Part shown: one piece after another, positions 32,601 through 41,802 of the stretch
Layout of the letters: the number at the start of each line of letters is the position of its first letter
How positions within the stretch are numbered: the stretch's first letter is position 1
Position numbers and translations under genes: made by a program
Assembly: GCA_963930775.1 (NCBI GenBank)
Contig: OZ005691.1
Location: 868,001 to 932,000, forward strand
DNA: 64,000 nt
Reading direction: 5' to 3'
DNA from: Cliona cf. orientalis
Taxonomy: Eukaryota; Porifera; Demospongiae; Clionaida; Clionaidae
The notes under the pieces: generated by a model
Told to the model about the DNA's origin: nothing
What the model saw: the letters and a program-made list of their open reading frames with translations, nothing else
The model's database searches: none

Positions 32601-35600
32601 GATATATACAGCCTGTACAAAAATTTCTTCAAAGGACGTTACCTCTACATAGTGACCGACTGCTGCTACTCTGGATGCTGGGTGGAGGATTGTGCTAAGC
32701 TGCTGGATGAAGATGGCATCAAGTGCGGTCATTCTGCTAAGTATCAGGGCGTGTACATCAAAGTGTTTGCTGCATGTCTTCTGAACGAACCAGCTTACGA
32801 CAAGTACTACACTCAGTGCAAGGGAGTGAAGTTGCATTCACACCGTACGGATCGCTCTAAGACGATCAAATTTGCTGAGCACCGTTGTCTCCACTACAAA
32901 TCCTCTACTGCCTCTCAGACTACCCTTGGAGTAGATTTTACCAAAAGTGATACAAGTGTGTGCCTTTTGGATACAAACGGAAAGTGTACTCACCGCGCTA
33001 CTTGGCCTGAATATGTGCAGCGCCTGATTGCACAGGAGAGCTCACATGACTACTTGGTCTAAACATTACCTCTCTTGGACAACTGAATTATAATATAGTC
33101 TGTAATGTTGTTAGTATAATATTTGACATTATTGCATTGAATACTGAAATTAATTGGAGAGGGTGCCAGTGCCAGTGGGACAAGGCAGGAAGAGGTATGT
33201 AGTATCGATATTTGATAAAATTGATAGGTACTGTATGTACATATACTTTGGATCAAAGTATGCTCTTGCTATATACTACTAAACTGCAAGTTCACTATGA
33301 GCATAGACAGTAAGTAGAGGGGGCAACCCAATCCTCCCCCCTAGTATCTATGCTGTAAAGTGAAGGCTTGTCCCCTTGATGGCTTACAATCACCTTAAAT
33401 CTACGTGTACTGTACCTCTCTTCCTGTACGTATGTATAGTAGTAGTATTGTGGTGCTCATTATTATGTACAATCACGACGTGGAGGCTACAGGATGGTAG
33501 CCTCATTTTCGTGGTTGTACGTGATTATTCTAATATGGTGGCTGTGTAGTTGCGTACAAGTGAGCTGAGATCATGCGCATTTTGATTTTTGATATTAACA
33601 ATGAAAAATGAAAGGCAAGCAGTACCATTTGTACTACTACACACTTCTTCTTTATCAATAGTCACATGAGACAGGGCTATGCTATTATGTGCATCAAGTC
33701 CTTCCTCCAGTATTCTCCCGATTGATTCAGAAATTAACTTCTTAGCTGCATAATTAGGTATATCAGCTTTAGAATTGAGCTAGTATACAGTGGGTAATTT
33801 CAGAAAATGTTGTGCTGTTGCTCCAAGTCCCCCACAACTGAACATCGTGATATAAACCAGTTGCAAGAAAGAAAAGGAAAGAAGTCTCGATCGGAGAGTC
33901 GTCTGTCTGCAACTTTTCCCGCTCCATCAAGCGATAGCTCCCTGGAAGGACGCGATAGCTTTGCACGTAGCCAGCGACCTTCTCAGCGCAGCAACGAGAG
34001 ATACAGCATAGTGACTGACGGGGCTACGTGCAATCCTAAGCTAGAATGCTTCATAATTCCATCGTTTGGTAGAGAGCCACCAACAAACGTGGCAAGGAAG
34101 AAAGCATCGAGCGACTTTCTAAAGGGCGTTGGAGATGATATGAAGGTGATACAAGGCTTCATAGAGAAAGATTATCAAAAGGATTTGGTGAATGTTACGA
34201 TCATGTGCCATTTTGAGCAAGTGAAGCTGGCAAGTTTCACGAGAATCATTGAAGACAGAATGAAAGATCTCAAGTTGAAGAGTGCAGATAAAGGATGTAA
34301 GTAGATGACTGATAGCAGGTTTCTTATTGTTGGTTAGAGCCCCTGAAATTTTCACTCTCTTCAGCATTAGCCCCCCATTCTCCACCCTCCTCCCCCCCCC
34401 CCCCCCCCCCCAAAAAAAAATCCCGTATCACAATGTTGGGGTAACCTTCTATACTTGATTGAGATTCTTAATTATTTTCAGTGCTCATCTGGTACACCGG
34501 CCATGGAGAGAGGGGAACAGGAAACTGGGTACTGGAAGATGGATATCTGACATTTGAAGAAATCTACAACCTCTACAAACGATTCTTCAAAGGTCGATAC
34601 CTCTACATAGTGACTGACTGCTGCTACTCTGGATCCTGGGTGGAAAAATGTGCCGATCTACTAGACAGAGATGGTATCAAGTGCGGTCACGAAGCTAAGC
34701 ACGATCAAATCTACCTCAAGGTTTTTGCCAGCTGTCTTCCCACAGAGGGGGCTTACGACAAGTTCTATACCGAGTGTAGTGGGGTGAAATTACATGCAAA
34801 CGGTGCCCATAGGACCATTGCGTTTGCCGAGCATCGAAAGCTTACGTATAAGTCCGAAGATGGGTCACAGACGACACTTGGAGTGGATTTCACCCAAACT
34901 GACAAGTGTATATTGGATGGAGACGGAAAATGCATCCATCGACCCACCTGGGCAAAGTTCGTGCAACAGCTGACTGAGGAAGACTGCTCAAAGAACTATC
35001 TGATTTGACCTACACTATACAATGCATCAGTGAGTGACTAGAAAACTTTACTGTTTTGTTTGTTTTCAAGTACTAAATTTTGCAGTGTGTACAGAAATTG
35101 ACAAGTTCTAATGTTCTGTATACATAGTATAGCTAATATTTTATTTTATACTGGGAGTAAGTTATAATATGATCATAACAATTATATTATTATTGTACAT
35201 AACGTACATGCATGTATAGTCACAACTGGCACAGTCATTAATTCCTGTAACTAAATGTATCAACTGTATAGAATGGGCTGGGGTGTGGGCTTCACCAGTA
35301 CTCCAATATACTCTTCCTACAACTGGCTAACTGCCAAGTTATGTTTCATGTGACAGGAAGCTACTTTTAATGAGACAGCTACAGATATAAGAAGTTACCA
35401 TGGCTTTGAAGGCCCTAAAAAAGGTTCGCTTTTGCTGTTGCTATTGCTGTTGCTGTTGTACATGCAAGAAGACTGTTTCTGTTGAGCTTCATCCATCCAT
35501 TAACCCTTCTGGACCACTTTTGTCCCTCTCTGAATCTTTAACTGATGATGAACCCAGTTTTAGTAGCAGTGTGCCTTTGTCCACGAGTAGACAACATGAG

Positions 35601-38600
35601 TGCATCAGTCTCTCCAGGACCCGTGACGACTTATCAGTTGTGGATAGAACTCGAGATACTAAACATAGCCCACCTGCGCTGGAGTGCTTTATCATTCCGT
35701 CCTTTGGTGAAGATCCCCCTAGTGATGTGGCTGTAAAGCTGAAATTGTCTGGTAAAATGGCGAGCAAGTTTTTAAAAGGAGTTGGAGAAGATCTCGATAT
35801 CATACAACAGCTGATTAAGGAAGATGAAAATAAACAACTGTATGAAGTTAGATTTATGTGTCATTTTGCCCAGAAGAAAGTAGAAGAGTTTGAAAAAGCG
35901 ATCAGCGAAGCAATGAAGGATTTAAAAGTGAAGACTCGGAAAGGATGTAAGTATAAGGCATGTACTTTAATATGCATGTACTTGTACATGTAACAATTGC
36001 ATGCACCCAGGTGTTATTTAACTTTACTTTATTTAGTACTTATCTGGTACACTGGACATGGAGGACCAGGTAAAACTGGTAACTGGATTTTTCAAGATGG
36101 GAGTGTGAAGTTTGAGGATATATACCGCCTGTACAAGCAATATTTTAAGGGTCGATACCTCTACATAGTGACTGACTGCTGCAACTCTGGATGCTGGGTG
36201 GAGGATTGTGCTAGGCTGCTGGACCAAGATGGGATCAAGTGCTGTCATGATGCTAAAGATCAGAAAATATACATCAAAGTGTTTGCTGCATGTCTTCCGA
36301 ACGAACCAGCTTATGACAAGTACTACACTCAGTGCAAGGGAGTAAAGTTGCATTCACACCGTACGGATCCCTCTAAGACGATCAAATTTGCTGAGCACCG
36401 GCGTCTCCACTACCAGTCCTCTGAAGAAATTCAGACTACCCTTGGAGTGGATTTTACCAAAAGTGACTCAAGTATGTGCCTTTTGGGTACAAACGGAAAC
36501 TGTACTCACCATATTACTTGGCCTAAATATGTGCAGTGTCTGATTCAACGGAAGAGCTCACGTAAATACTTGGTCTAAACATTATCTCTCTTGGACAACT
36601 GAATTATAATAATATTATATATAGTCTGTAATGTTATTTTATAAAATTTGGCATAAATGCATTGAATACTCAAATTAATGTTTAATACTGATAGAATTTT
36701 GACTGTTTCAGAGCCATAGATTAACAATATTTTTAATTTTATGATAACTATATGTAATATAGTGCCTAATCAGGATATTCAGTTGCTCTGTATGATTCAG
36801 GAACCTTGAAGATGCTGATAACACTGCTGATCAAGAAAATAAACGCCCTCGGACCGACGACGATGATGACAACATCATAGATGACGAAGCCCCTCCCCCT
36901 GGTATTGTGAGGGGTGAGGGTGTGCTGGGAGGGAGGGAGGTCTCCGTTAGCCGTCTCTTCCCAGAGGAGGACCGCCAGATAGCCAAAACGGAGATTTGGA
37001 CCCACGGAGGATGTGTGGTATCCCGGCAGCAGAAGGGAGGGGGAGGGGGAGGTGGAGGGGGCTACTACCATCTCCTGCCTCTGGAGGTATCCACGGAACA
37101 CGTGCCTAAGACAGAGGCTATCTTGGTCACTATGATATGGCTGGTGAGCTAAACAAAATACCGTATAGCCAGAAAATTTGGCGATTTGGCAGTCTATATT
37201 ACAATCCGCCAAAATTTCCTACTCGCATACATGTATATATGTACGGTATGGCGATCCGGTACCGAACCGCTAATATTCTTGCAATAGCGATTTTGGGCTC
37301 AACCGCCAAATTTAATTCCTGCCAATATTCCTGGCTATACTGTATAATCAATGCACTCCTGGTATAATATAATACCCTTTTTCTCTTCCCTTTGTTTCTG
37401 CTTGCAAACATAGTTACATAGAAGGTATAATTAATTTTGATGTCTGCTTTGTGTTTCATCAGCAAAGGTGTATTGAAGATAATGTTATTCTTGACCCCAC
37501 CTCCTACTTCCTGTTCCGACCGATAACCACACCCATTTCTGACTCCACCCTCAGTGACTGTGTACTAGCATTCAGGTATGTCAGCGTCTATATAATAATA
37601 GTATTAAACGTCCACTGTCATATAATATGCTTTTTTTCTTAGTCAATTCTCTGACTTGGAGAGAGAACATCTCGTCAGATTCGGCAAGCGCCTTGGAGCA
37701 ACGTAAGTGAGGCCATCATCTCTTTCATAGCTAAGGTCTACCGTATAGCCGGAAAATTTGGCGGTCTATATATTACAACCGCCAAATTAAAATCCGCCAA
37801 AATTTCCTACTTGCATATATTATACATATGGCAATCCCGTACCGAACCGCCAAATTTAATGTTCTTGTAATAGCAATTTTGGGCTCAACCGCCAAATTTA
37901 ATTCCTGCCAACATTTCTAGCGATACAGTATCCTCTGCACTAAAAATCTCTCTATTTCTTGTTATTTTAGTGTCCAGGATCACTTTGCTCGTTACCCTGG
38001 TCATGGTTTGCTGGCGACCACTCACCTTCTGCTGAAGACAGGCAGTGGAGAGAAGTACAGCTGTGCTCTGAAGTGGGGCATACCTGCTGTATCTGATGAG
38101 TAAGTTGGTGTACGAAATTTCATCACAAAAAATTGTTAACCACTTACCTTTTCTTTTCTATCTGAATAGGTGGCTGTTTGCCTGTGCAGCTGCCCAGAAG
38201 ATAGTTCCAGTGAGCTCCTTCCTCATTCAAAGTGGTGAGGCTGAACAGACTGCAGCTCAAACAGCTTCTAATACCACTACCACTGCTTCCAAGCCATGTT
38301 CCAATTCTGACATGGGAATGGATACTTCCTCTAAGCCTCATTCTGATTCTGATGTGAGAATGGAGACTGGAAATGAAGATGCAGCACAGGTGGAGCCCAG
38401 TGACAATCACCCACTGTCCAGTGTCGTGCTGTGCTTCAATAAGAAGCTTGCTGCACAAGAGAGTAAGCCCTTCTAATTATTAGCCATTCTCATCTTCGAT
38501 ATCTCAAAATTTTAAACTTGGCTACTATATATACGTGGTATCATGCTTATTATTTCCCCTAGGCCACCTCAGTAAGATTGCTGTATCCCTTGGAGCTGAG

Positions 38601-41478
38601 TGTCGACACAGACTGGACAAGACATGCACTCACTACATCTACCAGGTGAGAAAGGACAGATGAAAAATTTATGTATTTTCTGTTGGTAATCGATTATTGT
38701 GACTAGGGCAAGTCGACAGAGGCGGTGAGGGACAAAGAGGTGAAGCTGGCCAAAGAGGGTGGATGCTTTATTGTCTCTCCTCACTGGATCACTGCTGTAA
38801 GCCCTGACCTCTATAACATAAGGGTCTAACTTTATGATATTGGTGTTTACAATACATGTATTTTCAGTGCTCGGAACGTGGCTCCAGAGTACATGAGTCG
38901 GACTATCCCCATACCTACAACCCTAACATGGCACTGGTGAGTACTCTCTCTCTCTCTCTGTTTATTTATATGATTCAATTTTTCTCCTTCTTGTAGGGAG
39001 GGGTACTACAGACTCAGTCAGGTCTCCCTTTATCGCAATCTCAAGCCAAGAGCAACCGAATGCCACTGCAACCCACTCGCTCAAGTCCCATTCCCAATCC
39101 AATAGAGAAACCAGAATCGGACCACTCCTCGGGCAATGACTCCAGTGAACCAATCAAGACACAGCATGAGAATGAGGATCAGGAAAACGAGAATGGAATT
39201 CCCATAGAAGTTGCCAAGCAACTCCAGCAACACCTTGAAGAGCTACGAGAGGCTCCAAAAGAACAGCAGAGACGGAGAAGAAGTAGAAGACTGGCGAAAA
39301 AGGGGAGCGAGGATGCCGTGGGGCAGCTCCCTCCCCCTCCCCTCCCTCCCCCGTCTCACGCGTCACCGGGAAAGGGGCGTGGCAGGAGGGGCCGGCGGGT
39401 GAGACGTAAAGAGGAGCACCTCATGGATAGTCAGGTGTCGGACTCACAGCTGCTACAAGTGACCTACGATGACCCAGAGGGAAGGAAGGAGAAAGAGAAG
39501 CTACTAGCAAGAGTGGAGAGGTAAAAAAAGTGGGAGAGAGAGAGGGAGGGAGGGACGGGAGGGGGGAGAGACACACTTTACCATATTTATGCTAGTAGAA
39601 TGAAAGCTAAAAAAAACAATTAAATTTCGCACGATTTTCTGGTAAAGGTCGTCATAAAACTGTACTTTCTATACTTGTTATAGGGAGGAGCAGCTTAGAG
39701 CAAAGGGCTTGTCCGCTGAGGAGATTGCAGCTGCTAGCAGATCCATCTCCAAAGCTGACCCAGATGTAATGGAAGTTGACGCTCCTCCTCCTCCAGTGGA
39801 ACGAAAGAGCACCACTAACACTACGACGCAACAACAAAAGAGAGGTGTGGCTTCGGTTGTGAAGAAGCCCACGGAGGTGGTCGTCATTAACGACAGGGAT
39901 CTCCCCTCCAGTACTCCTCTCCCGCCCCCTTTGAATGTGCCCATTGTCACTCACTCGGCTAGACCAACAGAAGGTAAGTGATGTCCTATACAGCCATTAC
40001 CAGCGTACATAATAAGCTTATGAAAATTTAATGTTACGATTTTTTTTTCCAAATTGTACAGTTCAAAGTTTATATGATGAAAAAATGCAAACAAGAGTGA
40101 GTAGGCATTTCTCTTACACACACACACGAGTTAACTGTTACATAATGTGACATTCACAGGTAAAGAGAGCTCCTCCAAAGTTTCTACTCTCCTCTCTGGA
40201 CCAAAGGGTAAACCCCTGCTCATAATAGTATCTTCTATTGTTTTACATGTATTTTATATTTTTTCTCTCAGGAGAAGGTAGACTACGGTGCCCTGATCCA
40301 GGAGCTGGGTGGAGAGTACATCGATCAGGACTATTTCACAACTAAGTGTACTCACCTGGTCGTAGGTAATACCCTCACAATAGTCTAAGAGTGGCTAAAA
40401 TGTTATTTAAGTGTATGTGTTTTCATGTGTAGGTAAGGCTAGTAGAACAGAGAAGTACCTTGGAGCATGTGCAGCTGGCAAATGGGTGCTGCACAAGAGC
40501 TACCTGGAGGAGTGTAGACAGGCAAAGAGGTACTGTAAGAGAGAGGGAGAGTCTATAGTCTTTAATGTATTTCATTTTGTGTTTTTGTTTTTTTCCAGGT
40601 TTGTTGAGGAGCATCGTCATGAGTGGGGGGAAAGGGTGGGAGGGGGAGGGGAGGTATCTCCCCTTGAGGCCGCCCCCAGGAGGTGGAGACTGGCTCTGGC
40701 CAATAAGAACACCGGCGCATTCCAAGGATGGAAGGTAATTACACTAAATACACCATTTTCAGTATTTTGTGATCAAAATTCACACACTTAGCGAAAAGGT
40801 TCTGCCCCGGAGTTGTCGCTTAGATATTTCAGAACATAGCATTTCAGCACTTGATTCAATGGCTGGTCACTTGTCATCTAGTATTGGCAGAATCTGGCTT
40901 CAATTTAAAAATCGATACGATATTTTCTTTTGTCCGCAGGTGATGTTGTTTGTGGAGCGTAACAAGCTGCCTGGATTGAAGAGACTGCTGGAGGCTGGAG
41001 GGGCTCACGTCGTCACAAGAATCACCTCAGCCGTTCTCAGGGAGGTCACCCATGCCTTCATCGCAATATCACACTTTCCAAAAGAGGTGTGCACCTATAT
41101 ACATACATGTATAATTTTTCATAATTTTGATAATTAGAATACATGTACACTGCTATGCCCATTACGCAGTGGGGATGATTTTCAAACAAATGTTTGATCA
41201 CTAGTTCCATAAACCTTACCTTGTGCAAATTCTAACCTTCAATGAATGTTGAGCACAACAGGAAAAGATAGATAAATTATAATTTTTTTATACACCGCCT
41301 TTTTTTTTCTCTTTTTTGTTCTCTTTTCTTTCAGCTGTCCCTGGAGCAGCTGGCCAAGCTGGGAGTCCAGTGCCTCAAACCTGACTACATCGCGGAGTAC
41401 CTATCGAAGGGCGAGGTCCAGGCCGACGCCTTCTACATCAGCGACGTCAGACCATTCATGACCAAACCCAACAGATAG
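26641..41478 (+). CDS. TOPBP1: TOPBP1, multi-BRCT scaffold of replication start and ATR signalling
   Basis: TOPBP1 binds phosphorylated partners through BRCT repeats and activates ATR at stalled forks. 25 exons: 26641-26647, 26712-26776, 27042-27205, 27333-27378, 27448-27537, 27891-27953, 28351-28669, 29456-29633, 36801-37143, 37463-37575, 37643-37702, 37971-38099, 38170-38462, 38563-38645, 38707-38796, 38868-38936, 38997-39520, 39684-39973, 40062-40096, 40160-40207, 40272-40365, 40433-40529, 40599-40734, 40940-41086, 41335-41478. Phases close; about 1208 residues against 1522 in human. BRCT blocks: VTHLIVGQVGSTKYNVA with MLPSWVESTW, CTHLLVGNKQ with HCVSAQWFHDSVE, ATTHLLLKTGSGEKYSCALK, CTHYIYQGKS with SPHWITAC, CTHLVVGKASRTEKYLGA with AAGKWVLHKSYLEECR, and a C-terminal BRCT. 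No equivalent of human BRCT3 is found between exons 8 and 9. Intron 8 is 7.2 kb and hosts three other genes. Exon 1 (7 bp) is the least certain part. Confidence 0.92.
27629..27840. mobile_element. MITE, family 1, copy 3
   Basis: TTACTGTTTAGCCGGAAAAT at the left and inverted TATTTCCGGCTGTACGGTAT at the right, with internal GGCGG/CCGCC inverted blocks. It is in TOPBP1 intron 5. Confidence 0.85.
28702..28893. mobile_element. MITE, family 3, copy 2
   Basis: Starts TACCATAGATTGGGATAATT and ends inverted AATTTCCCGATCTACGGTA. The interior has ACGAAAAAT-type blocks like the 11446 copy. It is in TOPBP1 intron 7. Confidence 0.8.
29179..29372. mobile_element. MITE, family 3, diverged copy 3
   Basis: Starts TACCATATTTAATCACGAAT and ends AATATTCGCGATTTACGGTA. 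It shares the overall layout with copies at 11446 and 28702. It is in TOPBP1 intron 7, 83 bp before exon 8. Confidence 0.75.
30145..30637. mobile_element. MITE, family 5 (TACCGTACTCGCTC ends), about 493 bp
   Basis: TACCGTACTCGCTCTAATTA at the left is inverted at the right as TAATTAGAGCGAGTACGGTA, and the match continues with CGAAC/GTTCG. The interior has an open minus-strand frame of 79 codons with no recognisable transposase motif, so the element looks non-autonomous. It is in TOPBP1 intron 8. Confidence 0.88.
31314..33062 (+). CDS. Caspase-like (clan CD) protein with Cys-cluster N-terminus, copy 1
   Basis: Two exons, 31314-31839 and 32524-33062, about 354 residues; an in-frame ATG three codons earlier is possible. 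The N-terminus MAVKALKRLCYCCCCCEQTV has a basic patch followed by seven Cys, a pattern typical of S-acylated membrane-anchored proteins. A Ser-rich linker leads to a conserved LECFIIPSFGEDPPDNVAVK segment and a helical region. Exon 2 has IWYTGHGEKGTGNW and YIVTDCCYSGCW. The GHG histidine and the DxCxSG cysteine correspond to the catalytic dyad of caspase/metacaspase p20 domains. The substrate is unknown. It lies on the same strand inside TOPBP1 intron 8 and is most similar to copy 3. Its intron contains an inverted-repeat element not seen in the other copies. Protease activity is inference from the dyad. Confidence 0.85.
31859..32399. mobile_element. Inverted-repeat element inside the intron of caspase-like gene 1
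   Basis: TATAGACTACGTAACCAGGA with TTGGAAACC at the left is inverted near 32371-32399 as GGTTTCCAATCCTG and TTTACGTAGTCTATA. It is about 540 bp, with no coding capacity recognised. The equivalent introns of copies 2 and 3 are much shorter and lack it, so this looks like an insertion. Confidence 0.75.
33807..35008 (+). CDS. Caspase-like (clan CD) protein with Cys-cluster N-terminus, copy 2
   Basis: Two exons, 33807-34296 and 34482-35008, about 338 residues. The donor falls in the same codon context (AAA GGA T) as in copies 1 and 3. The N-terminus is shorter, MLCCCSKSPTTEHRD, with three Cys right after the start Met. The LECFIIPSFGREPP segment is conserved. The catalytic motifs IWYTGHGERGTGNW and YIVTDCCYSGSW are complete, followed by KVFASCLPTEGAYDKFYTEC and TTLGVDFT blocks. 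It is the most diverged of the three copies and, from the duplication map, sits only in unit 2. It is read in the same direction as TOPBP1. The gene could be a decoy or pseudoenzyme, but nothing in the dyad suggests loss. Confidence 0.85.
35400..36578 (+). CDS. Caspase-like (clan CD) protein with Cys-cluster N-terminus, copy 3
   Basis: Two exons, 35400-35946 and 36037-36578, about 362 residues, with the shortest intron of the three copies (90 bp). The N-terminus MALKALKKVRFCCCYCCCCC holds an exceptional Cys string followed by TCKKTVS, fitting a palmitoylated anchor. LECFIIPSFGEDPP is conserved. IWYTGHGGPGKTGNW carries the His, and YIVTDCCNSGCWVEDC the Cys, with Asn in place of the Tyr found in copies 1 and 2. 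The C-terminal blocks TLGVDFTKSD and a YLV end match copy 1 closely. The 3' flank shared with copy 1 identifies them as positional counterparts in the duplication. TOPBP1 exon 9 starts 222 bp after the stop. Confidence 0.86.
37159..37344. mobile_element. MITE, family 1, copy 4
   Basis: TACCGTATAGCCAGAAAATT at the left and inverted AATATTCCTGGCTATACTGT at the right. It starts 16 bp after the exon 9 donor of TOPBP1. Confidence 0.85.
37739..37930. mobile_element. MITE, family 1, copy 5
   Basis: TACCGTATAGCCGGAAAATT at the left and inverted ACATTTCTAGCGATACAGTA at the right, 192 bp. It starts about 36 bp after the TOPBP1 exon 11 donor. Confidence 0.87.
39579..39655. mobile_element. MITE fragment, family 2
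   Basis: TACCATATTTATGCTAGTAG, then TCGCACGATTTTCTGGTAAA and GGTCGTCA match the first half of the 62619 element. The other half is missing. It is in TOPBP1 intron 17. Confidence 0.75.
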
Positions 41479-41802
41479 CAGTCTGGACTAGTAGCAATCT
41501 ATCGTACTATACTATCTCTCATGTCTACATAAGGCATAATAATAATAATTATTATTATTATGTATGATCAAAACCAAAAGCAATAATATTATAATACCGA
41601 CCATCTCTTCTTAATAATTATTGTGATATTTAACAATGGACCACTGTATGACATTGTCCCAATTTTTCATTCGTTTATACCAACCCTGTTATTATACACC
41701 AATCATTATCTTCCATGACTAATGTATAAATAAATCTTATTTTGGTACAATAATATTATAGACTGTAAATAGATTGAAGAACACAAAACAAAATATTAGT
41801 TC
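41479..41802. other. Convergent 3' region with AATAAA at 41729-41734
   Basis: AT-rich spacer between the TOPBP1 stop and the stop of the minus-strand two-TM gene. AATAAA at 41729-41734 lies 251 bp after the TOPBP1 stop and is its likely polyadenylation signal. No gene is seen. Confidence 0.5.

Larger units (their letters stand above)
29606..33152. repeat. Segmental duplication, unit 1 (TOPBP1 exon 8 tail to caspase-like gene 1 flank)
   Basis: The first 170 bp (exon 8 tail plus start of intron 8) recur at about 33153-33400. The last part (caspase-like gene 1 and its 3' flank, TCTCTTGGACAACTGAATTA ... TGCATTGAATACT) recurs at 35400-36690. So this unit and 33153-36690 are head-to-tail copies. 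Unit 1 carries an extra inverted-repeat element (30145-30637) and has no equivalent of caspase-like gene 2. Confidence 0.7.
33153..36690. repeat. Segmental duplication, unit 2, with ghost of TOPBP1 exon 8 tail
   Basis: At about 33153-33197 the sequence GGAGAGGGTGCCAGTG...GGCAGGAAGAGGTATG repeats the coding end and donor site of TOPBP1 exon 8 (29606-29639). Similarity continues into the intron to about 33400. It joins directly to the 3' flank of caspase-like gene 1, where the flank of gene 3 instead continues into unrelated sequence. This marks a head-to-tail duplication junction near 33152. The ghost has no splice acceptor of its own and should be ignored by splicing. Confidence 0.7.
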
